Shown: positions 34,391-46,013 of the stretch, one piece after another
Position numbering within the stretch: position 1 is the stretch's first letter
How the letters are laid out: each line of letters begins with the position of its first letter
From: Owenia fusiformis
Lineage: Eukaryota > Annelida > Polychaeta > Sabellida > Oweniidae
Assembly: GCA_903813345.2 (NCBI GenBank)
Contig: CAIIXF020000006.1
Coordinates: forward strand, 432,001-496,000
Length of the DNA stretch: 64,000 nt
Direction of reading: 5' to 3'
Made by a program: the position numbers and the translations under genes
The notes under the pieces: generated by a model
What the model was told of the DNA's origin: nothing
Databases searched by the model: none
Seen by the model: the letters and a program-made list of their open reading frames with translations, nothing else

Positions 34391-35232
34391 TAGAGGTGTA
34401 ACTTGCGAGAAAAATCCAACTCGAGTTCAACTTGCCAAATATTTCCAAAACTCGAGTTAAACTCGAGTTCATTCATTTCGTCCAGTACATGTTGTAAACC
34501 CGGGTATACAAAATTACTGTAGCTTCTAGCGGCAAGTTTCTCTGGTTTAGTCACATCTAAAAGCTGTTTAACACGTTGGGGCCATATGAAAGTGTGGTAT
34601 TCATTGCAGTTATCTCATATTTCAATCAAAAACGATCTGGTATAGACGTCGCCGCATACGGTAAGGACGAGAGATCGCTAGAATCTAACTAAACAATATT
34701 TTAGAAAACCCAGAAGGGCCCCTCAAATCAATGAATGGTTTTCCCGGATTATCTTCATTATTTATACTAAAGCGATCTAAAGTTAAAGAGTTATGATCTA
34801 AATTTAATGATAGATCATCTTTTTTATGTAAAAGTCGTGAAAACGACGTTAGAATAAGGAGACCATTTCTATTCAATTTTAGTGACTTCTCTATTATCGC
34901 CCGCTTGAGTTCCTTCGATAGTCGATCTTTTTCTGATATTTCGTCATTCCACGATATTTGTTGAACTTTGTGAAGCTTTGAGAGTGTTTTTAAGGTGACG
35001 GGCGCTAAATATGGCGATCGTTGGTATATTTAATGAAGTAATGTTGCACGATCTCTGGGACCCGAATTCATTTTACATGCTTACAAAATAGGCAAAACTC
35101 GCGAGTTGACTCGAGTTATAGCCAGCTCGCGAGTTGAAATAGATTGCGAGTTTCTAGAGGACAACTCGAGGCAATGTATAGGCAGCTCTGACGAGCTGTA
35201 CTCGAGTTACTGACTCGGGAGTTACACCTCTA
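34391..35232. mobile_element. hAT-type non-autonomous element with 8-bp target duplication
   Basis: ATATAAAT at 34383-34390 is repeated exactly at 35233-35240. The termini are inverted: TAGAGGTGTAACT at the left and the imperfect inverse AGTTACACCTCTA at the right. TAGGGGTG-like ends with 8-bp duplications are hallmarks of hAT transposons. Both subterminal regions are packed with ACTCGAGTT or CTCGCGAGTT motifs. Size is 842 bp; no transposase is recognised. Confidence 0.88.
34685..35029 (-). pseudogene. Unrecognised 114-codon open frame inside the hAT element
   Basis: Open from just after an in-frame TAA (35030-35032) to a TAG at 34685, with no ATG near its start. The protein looks natural rather than low complexity (APVTLKTLSKLHKVQQISWN, KRAIIEKSLKLNRNGLLILT, NPGKPFIDLRGPSGF). 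It could be a transposase remnant or a captured host exon. Function unknown. Confidence 0.35.
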
Positions 35233-35824
35233 ATATAAATAGACAGAATTTCTCTATTACGTATCCTTTACAAAAGGGTGAATATCATCGCATACCCAAC
35301 ATGCCTTTTAGTTTATGATATATCAACAAAAATTTCAGATTAAAAAATGAGCGTTAAAATCCGCACCGTGCGCACATGTTATCTGCACTGCTTGTTTTCG
35401 TATAGCACAATCTGTAGGGTGATGACCTAAGACCTATATCTGAAAAATGATGGATGCATGATGGATATAATAACCACAGGCTGATGGGAAGCTCAATCTA
35501 GACATTACTTTCAAATATTATATAACTCTGTTCCAGGGTATAAGAGTGCAAGTCCTGACAAATAATGCAGCTAACATTTAAAAATTGACTAACATCTTGA
35601 ATACACCGTAAAACTGACAACCACCTGTTTTCCAACACATACACAACACCTCAATGACAATGAAGACTACATAGTTGCTAAATGGACTATATGGCAGACG
35701 CTGATGAATAAAAAAAAATAGAATGCACATACATCAAAGCCAATCGGACAAAGAAACAAGGAAGTTTTGATAAATATAAATATGTTTCTTTGGCTAGGCC
35801 TAAAATAAAATCATGAAAACTCAC

Positions 35825-35937
35825 CTTGCAAAAGAAGCAAGCAATCCTTCTTTCTTTGGTTTTGAGGTCAATATCTTTTCTATCGAACTCGTGTCTCCTT
35901 TCCTTGCGGCCTCTAGTAATTCATGTTCCCTTCCCAT
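35825..35937 (-). CDS. ANKS1: ANKS1-like exon 1 (start codon)
   Basis: First coding exon, 113 nt, 37 codons plus two bases. It opens with ATG and reads MGREHELLEAARKGDTSS, then a lysine-rich stretch ending LLASFA. The donor is AAG|GTGAGT. The start is chosen because the MG-E-ELLEAAR opening is the conserved beginning of ANKS1 proteins. It splices in phase to the exon at 19868, leaving a 16-kb first intron that contains the ZNHIT2 gene. Confidence 0.9.
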
Positions 35938-38216
35938 AACTGATCCGGTGTACAATATGTCGATTTACCGAGCTATTCTTTGACAAATTACTACAATTTT
36001 GAAACTTTTTCGTGCCATTTTCGCACGGTAACGTCTGAATGACAAACTGAACTTAATGGAACGAAAAAGCTAGTCCTATTGAGTAAATAAATACTTCAGC
36101 GACATCTTTAAATACAAGTTGAATATGTTTGCATTTAGTCTGTTGTGGTACAAGTGCCATAGCATGCAAAATTGCATCCCCGGGTATGAAGATGATTGAA
36201 AGTCGAAAACAAAGTACTAGTGTAGGAAATGAACCTGAAGAGTCATATCCAGGGGGGCGGGGGCATTCCCCCCAGAAAACATGTGTGGGCCTCGCTCATT
36301 AGTGGATCTTTTTTGTGCATTAGACTTACTTGGCCATTTGGGGACTTGTTTTTAATTTTAGCCAAAGTTATCAAAAATGGGCCTAAATGCTCAAAATTTG
36401 GGCCCAATTTTGGTAGGGCCTCTCTTCTTGTGTGTTTGGATTTTTTGGGAAATAATAAGCTTACCAAAATTTGCCATTCAAATTTTTGAAGTGAACAAAT
36501 TGGAATTTGAATTTTGTAATCATGACATCTTCATAATATGGCAGAATATTGAGATGGAAGCCTGGGTGTGATCATTAAGATATTAAATTTAAGGCTCATA
36601 AATATGTTATTAAATAAGAAAAAAAGTGTGTGAGACTCGAGCAACAATAGTGTACTGCAGGAGGCAGATCTGAAAACTAACAAGGGGGCAGATTTCAATT
36701 GTCTGAAAAGTGAAAAACATATCTGTGTTTGCATGAAAAAAGTTAGGGGTCCCAAAAACCCAAAAATCTATAATTTGTCCAAAAATTAAAAAATAAGGCA
36801 CAAAAGGGCCCATGAATGCCCAAAGTGCACACTAAATGGGAGTTTTGGGGCCAAACATTTTTTGGGGGCCAAACATTTTTTCTGGGCCTATCCTATTTGA
36901 AACATTATTTCCTAAATCTGTATTAGTTTCATGCAAAACATATATATGAGGTTTATGTTGTGGCAGATTTCTGATATACCATCCCGATAGGCCCCCTATA
37001 TTCGAGCTCCACAAAACTAAATTATCTTATTCTAGGAATTAAATAAGAAATCATCTTACATGTGTCTACACTGAACAAACCCCCAGAATCCAAGTGCAAA
37101 AAATTCCAGGCCCAGGACATTTGAAACAGGCATTTTGTCCAATCACTTTTTCTATTTTCTATACTTGATGAGCAAACCAGAAGTGTTCAAGCAAACATTG
37201 CATTCAATGTCAAAAGAAAGGAAAATCCATTTTTCTATTGTGGTAGCAGAGATTATCAAACATCACTGCTTTCTTTAATCGGATTTTTATCTTGTTTGAA
37301 TTGAGTAAAGTAACTTTTGGTGTTTTACAAATATTTTAACCCTCAGCTCAATTTATTACAGGTAGTATGATATCTAGTACAGTAAGGTTCACAGGTGCTG
37401 CCATCTTAATTCATTGGTATGCGGGAACGTATAACAAACAACCAATCAAAATTCAGGAATTTCTTCACCCCGCAGAACATATGACGTCGCCCCGGTAATT
37501 TTTTCCACGTTTGTAGAGTTGTGACCAAATTTACGTGTATTTCTCTGAAACCAAGCAGTCAAAATCCAAACAAATGTACTTATAAATAGCTTTTACTGCT
37601 TCCAACACGAGGACAAGGTAACAGAGAAATTGGACGACTGTAGAAGACAAAATGATCGCAGACACTGGGCTGCTCTCCAACAGGTTTGTAAAAAATCTCC
37701 CGTACTTTTTCGGCAGGCAACATTCCACGTGCATGCGACCTGACTGGAGAGACTGCACTGTTTCAGTTTAAATATATTAATAAGATTCTTATTTATGGTT
37801 ATGCTTGTGTATCTAGCCACACATAACCTCTCAGAGTCTGTTTCATTTCAAAATCGTGCTCTGCTTGATGATTCATCATAAAAAGCAAGCTCAGTTTTTT
37901 TCTTACTGCTCTCTCGTCTCAGTCTCAGATTCGAGGGTCCTTGAAATGAAGTGATACAAACCCATATCCCAGTCCTGAGAGTAATCTTGATACATCATAC
38001 AAAATATGTTTTTGTTCGTGAAAACACATTGGCACTCAGGCCCGTAGTCAGTCGAAAAGAATGTTCTGGCGAAAGGAGATTGGGATTAGGATTCACCTGG
38101 GGGGAAGCGGTTTTACAAGGGGAGCAGCTTTTGCCAAGGGGGTGCTTTTTGACAGTTTTTGGCAAAAAATCATGTGAAAAGTTCTGGCCAAGGGAGAGCG
38201 GCCGCTCCCTCAGCTC

Positions 38217-38783
38217 CCCCTGGGCACGGGTTATCCCGTTCCCGGACTATGGTCCTGTGAACATCTCAATCTTTTGCCTGTGCGATTACAACATGGGAGA
38301 ATTTTTTACTCATCTTACACTTCAGATACCTACTTCAATAGATTCCTTGGTAATTTAGCATTCTTTTCGTGTAGTTGAATCCACAATTGTCTGGGTTTAT
38401 CGGCAGAACGAAAACATTTTCGTTTTTGATCGCAATATTTGCATGTAACATTTAACTTATTTCAACCGTCAAATTCCTCCATATTGGTACTTCTGGGCTA
38501 CATCCGGGACAGCCAAACGGGGGATTCCCCTTTTAAATCCAACCGCCATTTTGAAAAGTGATGGAATCTCTCTCGATGAAAAAGAGAAAATGTTCCCGTT
38601 CTGCCGATATACCCAGACAATCGGCGGTTCCAATATATTAGAAGTTACATCTTGAGTTCTATAATGCATTGAGGTAGGTATCTTAAGTGTAAGGGGCGTA
38701 GATAATTCTCCCAAGTTGTAATCGTACAGGCAAATGAATGCACTCAGTGCAGGACTATAGTCCGGGAACGGGATAAGGCACGG
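38217..38783. repeat. Inverted-repeat element, ~195-bp arms
   Basis: The left arm (38217-38412) runs from CCCGTTCCCGGACTATGGTC through to GTCTGGGTTTATCGGCAGAA. The right arm (38590-38783) is its inverse (TTCTGCCGATATACCCAGAC ... GGGAACGGG). A ~180-bp loop separates them. Non-coding. Confidence 0.8.
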
Positions 38784-40033
38784 GCCTTCCACTGCTGCCT
38801 TAGATCACTCGACTTGGTAGTTGATTTGATATGTGTATACTGTATATGTTGCCCACTGGTGACAGAATTCTTCAAAAAAAGTATTATATATATAGATTGT
38901 CTCTGATATAGAGTGGTTTTGAGTGTAACTGTCACTTCAACCTTCAAAATTCCATCTGATTGAATGGCTTGAATATTTTGGCTCTGCGGACTTGATATTT
39001 GAACTGAATACAGGCTTCCCCCAAAATCTCGCTGGCAAGAGGATGATTGAGTCTTGAGGGATGTATTTCAGTGACCTCACAGGCCCATAGACATCGGGGC
39101 TCAGAGGGTTGGAGCAAACCCCTCCTGCCCAAAAGTTCTTTCATAATTATGCAATTTTCACCATTCTGAGCATTTTCTCAAGTTGTTTTTGGCCGAAGTT
39201 GTCAAAAGTCAACCCCCTTAGGCAATGTTTTCAATAACGCCGTCCTTACATTACATACACGCAAAATATATCCCTAGGACCCGGAAATAAAAATGAACTG
39301 CGTTTTTTGGAAGCAGTGCAAGCAGTATGCACAAAATCAACTTTGGATGAATGATTTGATAACGATCTTACCTTCAGTCTTTTTATTTCGTCAGAATCCA
39401 CAAAATAATTGAAGGAAATTCTATTTCTAAAAGAAATAAAATTATCTTTCGAAGTTTCCTTCCCGGAAGTTGATTTCTGATCGAAATAGTACGAGGCATG
39501 TGATAGGACAAACATTTATCCAATACTCGATTTCCGAGCAGTGATCAGAGTCCTACGATTGGCCGCTAGCTGATGACCTGATATAAACCATTTTCTACTG
39601 GTCAAGTGCGATCACCAGATCATTATTTACGAATGTGCATGCGCAAGAAACTGAACCAAAAAATTGAAGCTCGCGCAGATTGCCCCTAAACTAAAGCAAA
39701 ATCAGTAGCTAATTGCTTCGAAATACGCAAATAAAATCGTATTTCTAATGGTTGAATATAAGTTATACCTCACAAGTGATGGTATCTGTATCATTCAATG
39801 ACATACTAGACTCGCTAGAACACTGATTTAGACCGATAAATAGCAAAAGCAATGCAAAATTTCATCAATTTTATTTCGTCCAGTGTAAAAGCGTGACTTT
39901 GAATTCCTGGGAACATTTTTTCAAGGGAGGCAGTTTTTTGAGGGGAGACATTTTTTGAAAATCATTACATTGCAGGGACGCAATCTCGGACAAACCTACT
40001 GAAAACACATCCCCCTTGGCAAAAGAGAATTGC

Positions 40034-40160
40034 CCCATTGGTCCAAATCCCAATCATCAGAGTCCCATTGGTCCGAATCCCAATTGTATGAATCCTGATT
40101 GTCCGAATGCCAGTCCGGACCAATAGGATTTTGACCATTGGGATTCAGACCAATGGTGTG
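40034..40160. repeat. ATTGGTCCGAATCCCAAT imperfect repeat and inverse
   Basis: Four ~20-bp repeats built from CCATTGGTCCGAATCCCAAT, followed by the inverted form ending GGGATTCAGACCAATGG, so the region can fold back. Confidence 0.65.
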
Positions 40161-40611
40161 TCCTCAGCAACAGCTGGCGGGCGACATGCCTGCCTCCCCA
40201 GCATTAGACTGACTAGGTACTGCACAATGTTGATAATTGAAGAATTACTTGGCAAAATTTTGAAATTTTTTCACCAAAGCATGTAAATTGTGATCTAATA
40301 CCCCTTTGAAGTAAAACCAAAGGTGAATTATGGGCTTCTTTTGAAAGCCCATGGGTGAACTTGCTGCATACAAAACTTAAACTCATGACTACCATCCTCA
40401 GATACCATCATTAATCTGAAAGTAGAAAAAATGAATAAGGGTGCCAAATATACATATTTGATTAGATTTGATTTCATATGATTTTAAAACTATATTTATT
40501 CTGGGTATTTAAAAAAATAGAGCAAAAACATTTACAGAATATTCTCATAATATAATGAAGTAGATGCATTTGATCATTGTTTTGAAAATGACAACTTATT
40601 TTGTTTTTTAG

Positions 40612-40722
40612 CTCTTGGGGGCTGCATTCAGACAATTTGTTGTCGAAGGAAGTGTATCATGGGATAGGAAACACTCAGCCTCTTGATCTAGATATCCTAG
40701 AATTAGAGAATGAACTTGAGAG
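40612..40722 (+). CDS. FAM199X: FAM199X-like, first visible exon
   Basis: A 111-nt exon, acceptor TTTTTTAG, donor GAG AG|GTATGT. In frame with the next exon it reads SWGLHSDNLLSKEVYHGIGN then TQPLDLDILELENELER. It starts with one base completing an upstream codon, so another coding exon must precede it. The other two frames contain stops or do not join. Confidence 0.75.
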
Positions 40723-40789
40723 GTATGTTTCAACCAAAGTCACTTGGTTAGTATAGATTGTTTTCACAAAAATAAGCAATTTGCGAATC

Positions 40790-41009
40790 AAAATATTAAA
40801 TTGAAAAACCAGCTTTTGTATAATTTTTTGAGTTGTAATCTTGAGTTTGATATTAAAATGAGGGTGAGGGTGCCTAAGGGGAGCTATAGTGTAACAAGCC
40901 AGATAATGGATATGAAAGGGAGTGTGCAAATTCAATGCCCTGTGCCAGGATCGAACCCAGGACCTTCTGCTCCTTAGAACAATGCACTACCGCTGAGCCA
41001 ATATGGGGC
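40790..41009 (-). mobile_element. tRNA-derived SINE
   Basis: On the minus strand the head at 41009-40936 has a tRNA-like A box (TGGCTCAGCGG) and B box (GGTTCGATCCT) at proper spacing. The acceptor and anticodon stems do not pair well, so it is not a working tRNA gene. An unrelated body follows to about 40790. Lies in a FAM199X intron. Confidence 0.7.
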
Positions 41010-41732
41010 TGCCACTGCCAGCTTGGCTGTAGTGGCAATTTATCGAGGCAGTCACCTCCCCAGCATCAATTCAAGTGGGCACAACACCCACCTGAGATGT
41101 TAAAAACAGGCTTGCACCCACCTGAAAATCCATTTGCACCCACTTGAAAATGAGAAAAATTGGCATATTTTGACCATTTTCAGTGTGAATTGTGAAAATG
41201 AGAATTTTGCACACACTTGAGAAAAATCCTGGGGAGATCACTGCGAGGTTATTACAGTTGCTTACTTTTGTGGAAACAAATCTACACCAACCCAGCAGTA
41301 GTGAATTTGACCACATTCTCTAAATCTATGTATAGGATTTGTACAATTAGATTTTTCTAGCTCAAGCTTACTAAATTGTGCATATATTTTAGTTTGAACA
41401 GAGCTAATAGAATATTATTGTTGTTAATGACTGACTTCTGTGTGTGTTCATTATTTTGATTTTGCTAGTTTATTAGCTTCAAGGCAGAACATTCATGTAC
41501 ATTCAATCTTGATTAATAATGAATAAATACTATTGCCGTCACACATAAAATTGTAACAATGTAAAATTGCACCACAGATAATATATCAAATATATTATAC
41601 ATATATTTCATAATGCAATAATATAAAGTGTATATCAGTAAAAAGAATAAAGAAAAACTTTTAAAAGGACTCTTTAAATTATATTAGAGCAACAAAGTAC
41701 ATGTCAATAATCATTTAATTATCTTATTATAG

Positions 41733-41926
41733 GGTAAAATCAGAAAATGAGAAAGCATTTGAAATCCACCATATCACATCCACGGGGACCAGCAAGGCAA
41801 GCTCCGAATGTAGTGAAGACCTCCACTGTGGGGAGTTAGATTCTGGTCTTGGTTTATCCATGCATGACACATCAGAGTCTTTCCTCAACCAAAGTATCCT
41901 GAGCGTATTAGATGAAGGAGTTCCAG
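41733..41926 (+). CDS. FAM199X: FAM199X-like, second visible exon
   Basis: 194 nt, acceptor TTATAG, donor CCAG|GTATGT. Encodes VKSENEKAFEIHHITSTGTS, KASSECSEDLHCGELDSGLG, then LSMHDTSESFLNQSILSVLD and EGVP. TSxASSECSEEL is a conserved FAM199X block. Confidence 0.92.
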
Positions 41927-42872
41927 GTATGTTGGTGATCCACAGATTGCATGGTGCTAAATTTCAACTTTGTATTTGTTTTTACAATGTAAATGTGATT
42001 CCAAGGTACATGAATCAATATAGAAATGTGTAGTGCGTGCATACTTTTGTATGCGCATCAAACGCTTTAATCTACTTCATGCCGGTTCAGCTCGAGAGTT
42101 TCTTGTTAACAATGGGAAATTTCATGTTGGTGTCAACGGAAATCATTATACTCATGTCTTTTGAATACTATGCTGGCAATTTTGATTTCGATACACAGTA
42201 GAATTCTTTCTGAAGAAGATAAACTCATGCATGTGAGTTCCAAATATCTTACCAAATGAGCTTGTGTAGTCTTAGCCTAAACCCTGAAGCTGATCAGTTA
42301 TTTAAGCGAGAACATAACATGCAATGTGTATGGGCGATTGATATGTTTATGTTTCGATTTTTTATGCAAGCTTAAACTCTCTTGCAAGTCAAGAAATTGT
42401 TAAAATCATTCATATAAGATCAGTCGATCTAGAATCAAGCACTAGAATAGTCTAGTGTAGTGCCATGACATGCACATTATGTACAAATGAAAACACCAAG
42501 CAAAATTATTGGAAATTAAGATTATAACAGGGAAAGAAATTGAATTGTGCCTGTTGCTGGTGAAACTCCTGCTTTAACACACTTACTACACTCCCTAGGG
42601 AAGTGATAGCCGAAGGGGTAGTCTGGATCAGAAGCCTGAAACAAGATCACATGAAATATCATTTTGGATGAAACTTTTTATGGAAAGTGATGTGATATGT
42701 ACCAATGATGTATTTCTAATATTTGCTACTCTTGACTGTATGTATGACGATAATCTTTTCTGAGGTACATAGCACATGGTTTCGAAAACTAGATGATATA
42801 CAGATAAAATCAAAAAGATTGACTAATAGTCAAAATAATGTTTCTAGGAATTTTCATTTTTCTCTGTTTCAG

Positions 42873-43035
42873 ATCCATTAGACTTTGAGTGGTCAGACTT
42901 GCAGTTAGATAGTCAGATAAGTTCCAATGTAAACTGGCTGAGTGACTCTCAGAGTGATATTCTGCCTGTAACAACACCTTTATGTACCCCAACTAAGAGA
43001 CCTAGATCTAATAGCGTGTCAAGGCATAAAACATG
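42873..43035 (+). CDS. FAM199X: FAM199X-like, third visible exon
   Basis: 163 nt, acceptor TGTTTCAG, donor CATG|GTAAGA. Encodes DPLDFEWSDLQLDSQISSNV, NWLSDSQSDILPVTTPLCTP and TKRPRSNSVSRHKTW. Corresponds to the WDWSDSEFEWQ-like region and the basic linker of the family. Confidence 0.92.
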
Positions 43036-44376
43036 GTAAGAACAAATAAATTTTTTGCCAGTTCATCAAGTAAAAGACAATATTTTGACAAGTGTAACTA
43101 TTGTTCAAATATGTATATTACTTTATATATCTTAGGAAAGGACGGGTGTCATTAAGTGCCCTTTTTAGCCCCCAAAGATATCTGATAATAATGCATATCA
43201 TATTGAAGAAAAATCATTTGTGCTTTATAAAAATACAATTTCAGCGAATTTTGACCTTTGATGTTCACACAACAGTCATTTAAAGATCATATACCATTTT
43301 TGGTGTTTTTACAAAAAATTCTTTATTTATTGTTGTCTAAGTAAATAGTATATAAATATTAACCAATATAAATATATTAAAATGTAATATATGAAATACT
43401 GAAGAAAAGATTCGATTAAAATTATTTTCATGGAAAAGCACATAGGGCAATATTGACAAAAAGCAAATGCTATTTTGGTAGGTTCTGGGCTAGCAATGGG
43501 TACATTTCTATTGTGACTGCAATGGATATCTATTATGTCACCACCAAAAGTGGTGACATATTGTTCTGGTCTCCGTTTTTTTGCGACGGCGGTTGGTGGT
43601 TGGAGGTTGGAGGTTGGCGTCCGGCGTCTGTAACAATTTCTTACAACTTCCTATAACTTAACAAATACTGTTTAGACTGACTTCAATTTTTTTCTAAATC
43701 ATCTACATGTTCTCAGAAGTTCAAATCTGACTTAAGATTTGACATTTGACCTTCAATGACCTTCTCAAGGTCAAAAAGGTCTTTTTTCAACTTGCTAATT
43801 CACATTGACTAAATTTCTTTTCAAAATCATCTACATGTTCTCAGAAATTCAAATCTGACTTTAGATTTGACATTTGACCTTCAAATCTGACTTTAGATTT
43901 GACATTTGACCTTCAATGACCTTCTCAAGGTCAAAAAAGGTCAAAAAGGTCTGTTTTCAACTTGCTTCAAATTGACTAAATTTTTTTTTCAAAATCATCT
44001 ACGTGTTCTCAGAAATTCAAATCTGACTTAAGATTTTACTTAAGATTTGACATTTGACCTTCAATGACCTTCTAAAAGTCAAAAAAGGTCAAAAAGGTCT
44101 TTTTTCAACTTGCTTCAAATTGACTAAATTTTTTTTTCAAAATCATCTACATGTTCTCAGAAATTCAAATCTGACTTTAGATTTGACATTTGACCTTCAA
44201 TGACCTTCTCAATGTCAAAAAAGGTCAAAAGGGTATTTTTTCATCTTGCTTCAAATTGACTAAATTTTTTTTCAAAATCATCTACATGTTCTCAGAAATT
44301 CAAATATGACTTTAGAATTGACATTTGACCTTCAATGACCTTCTCAAGGTCAAAAAAGGTCAAAAAGGTCTTTTTA

Positions 44377-46013
44377 TGTCCCCACCACATAGTGTGGGGC
44401 CATATTGTCGGCCTAGGCGCGTCCGTCTGTCTGTCCGTCCATCCGTCCGTCCGTCTGTCCGTACGTCCGGGAGTTTTCTCCAAAACCGCTACAGATATCA
44501 CCTTCAAATTTTCAGGGATAACTTATGAGTGCATACAGATGTGGATGAAAAAGTTTCAAGTCGATACCTACTTCCTGTCGGCCATTTTGAAGTCAAATGC
44601 TAAAATCCTTGTCTGCAAACTTTAAGAAAAACGGCATCACAGTTACTTTTAAAACTTTAACATCTTGTTCAGCTCACTTCATTCTAGATCTGATTAGGTT
44701 TTGGACCTGTTAGCTCAGTCATGTCAGCCATTTTGAATGTCTAAGAAAAGTTAGCGCACGATAATACTTTGTATCATATTGAATGGTGTTTTTGAGTTTT
44801 CATACTTTAACTATTTAGTAGCTTTATAAATAATTTCAGATGTACTTTGTTGTAAAAGCCTATGTTATTGTTAACAGTAGTTATATGTGATAATTTTGTA
44901 AGAAGAAATCAGCAAAAACACATAATCACTTTTTTATTGTCGGCCATTTTGGATTTTTCCGTCCTAAAATCTTGTCTGTGAAGTCTTGTCTACGTGTTTT
45001 CAGGTGAACCGTTTGGTGGATCAATTTCAAATTTTCAGGGATGATTCATAGTATAAAAATCTAAATCTGATTTGTTTTTTGGCATTCTGGGTAAATGTCA
45101 AGGCAGCCATTTTGGATTTTCCGTCCTAAAATCTTGTCTGTAAAGTCTTGTCTACGCGTTTTCAGGTGAACCATTTGGTAGATCAATCTCAAATTTTCAG
45201 AGATGATTCTTAGTATGAAAATGTAGAACTGATTAGTTTTTTGGCATTCTGGGCAAATGTCAAGGCAGCCATTTTGGATTTTCTGTCCTAAAATCTTGTC
45301 TGTAAAGTCTTGTCTATGCATTTCCAGGTGAACCGTTCTGTAGATCAATTTCAAATTTTTAGGGATGATTCTTAGTATGAAAATCTAGATCTGATTAGTT
45401 TTTTGGCATTCTGGATAAATGTCAAGGCAGCCATTTTGGATTTTCCGTCTTAAAATCTTGCCTGTAAAGTCTTGTCTACGCATTTTTAGGTGAACTGTTT
45501 GGTAGATCAATTTCAAATTTTCAGGGATGATTCTTAGTGTGAAAATCTACATCTGATTAGTTTTTTGGCATTCTGTGTAAATGTCATGGCAGCCATTTTG
45601 GATTTTCTGTCCTAAAATCTTGTCTGTAAAGTCTTGTCTACGCGTTTTCAGGTGAACCATTTGGTAGATCAATGTCATATTTTCAGGGATGATTCTTAGT
45701 ATGAAAATCTAGGAACAGATTAGTTTTTTGACATTCTGGGTAAATGTCAAGGCAGCCATTTTGAATTTTCCATCCTAAAATCTTGTCTGTAAAGTCTTGT
45801 TTACATGTTTTCTAGTTTACTGTGTGACGGATCGGTTAAAAATCTTCAGGAGTGGTTCTTAGTTTGAAAATCTAGAACAGACTAAATTTTTGGCATTCTG
45901 GGTAAATTTTAAGGTGGCCATTTTGGATTTTCCGTCCTCAAATTGTGTTGGTAAAGTCTTGTCTACTCATTTTGAGGATAACCATTTCATGGGATCACCC
46001 ATTGGTGGGGACA
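44377..46013 (+). mobile_element. Element family E2, nested in E1
   Basis: Termini TGTCCCCACCA (44377-44387) and TGGTGGGGACA (46003-46013) are perfect inverses. The 5' end folds as CCCCAC-CACATA-GTGTGGGG. A GTCC/GTCT microsatellite follows at 44410-44470. From 44942 come seven 162-bp modules. Both E1 flanks continue on either side, so E2 inserted after E1. No coding function. Confidence 0.85.
44890..45980. repeat. 162-bp tandem modules within E2, seven copies
   Basis: The motif GCCATTTTGGATTTTC recurs near 44942, 45105, 45267, 45429, 45591, 45754 and 45916 (spacing 162-163). Each module also has TAAAATCTTGTCTGTAAAGT and AATTTTCAGGGATGATTC. A minus frame at 45061-45354 merely reads two modules. 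Confidence 0.9.

Larger units (their letters stand above)
31654..35824. other. ANKS1 intron 1, 5' portion: promoter-like cluster and repeats, no gene
   Basis: Contains a promoter-like cluster near 32741, paired palindromes (33496-33845), a duplicated hairpin sequence (33980-34250) and a hAT-type element (34391-35232). A frame at 32998-33246 has a hydrophobic stretch but lacks an ATG and family resemblance, so it is not called. Confidence 0.5.
1..35937 (-). other. ANKS1: ANKS1-family gene, 5' part (gene span, seven coding exons visible)
   Basis: Seven exons with GT-AG junctions and compatible phases encode about 279 residues: a short N-terminus beginning MGREHELLEAARKGD, then a run of six ankyrin repeats. 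Residue patterns such as SPLHHAALNGH, SPLHLGAWNG, GPSKARVNEQ, SLHAACQYGH, LDLAAQYGRLETV and HSPLHLASRNGHKGVV follow the order and spacing of the N-terminal ankyrin block of vertebrate ANKS1A/ANKS1B, cytoplasmic adaptors that bind Eph and other receptor tyrosine kinases. The SAM and PTB domains expected at the C-terminus would lie beyond position 1, so the gene is cut by the window edge. Its introns 1 and 3 contain intronless genes on the same strand. Family assignment is from remembered similarity; orthology to A versus B is not meaningful here, as invertebrates usually have one copy. Confidence 0.9.
35938..40611. other. Intergenic region between ANKS1 and FAM199X (head-to-head)
   Basis: Should contain both promoters and the missing first exon of FAM199X. 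I see GGGGCC-rich diverged repeats at 36235-36900, a CRE-like TGACGTCG with CCAAT boxes near 37440-37490, an inverted-repeat element at 38217-38783, a candidate minus-strand exon at 39372-39426, an NRF1-like TGCATGCGCA near 39640 and an ATTGGTCCGAATCCCAAT repeat at 40034-40160. No confident coding exon was found. Confidence 0.5.

Noticed and set aside
37951-38358. 135-codon plus-strand frame near FAM199X
   Set aside because: Runs through a diverged repeat and the arm of the inverted-repeat element; no matching splice donor for the next FAM199X exon.
39781-39827. MVSVSFNDILDSLEH as a FAM199X start exon
   Set aside because: Stops after 15 codons with no suitable phase-2 GT donor before the stop.
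40936-41009. Functional tRNA gene on the minus strand
   Set aside because: A and B boxes are good, but acceptor and anticodon stems are mismatched and SINE-like sequence follows.
44292-45354. Open frames at 44292-44625 and 45061-45354
   Set aside because: They translate the GTCC microsatellite and 162-bp modules of E2; repeats of a length divisible by three create long frames.
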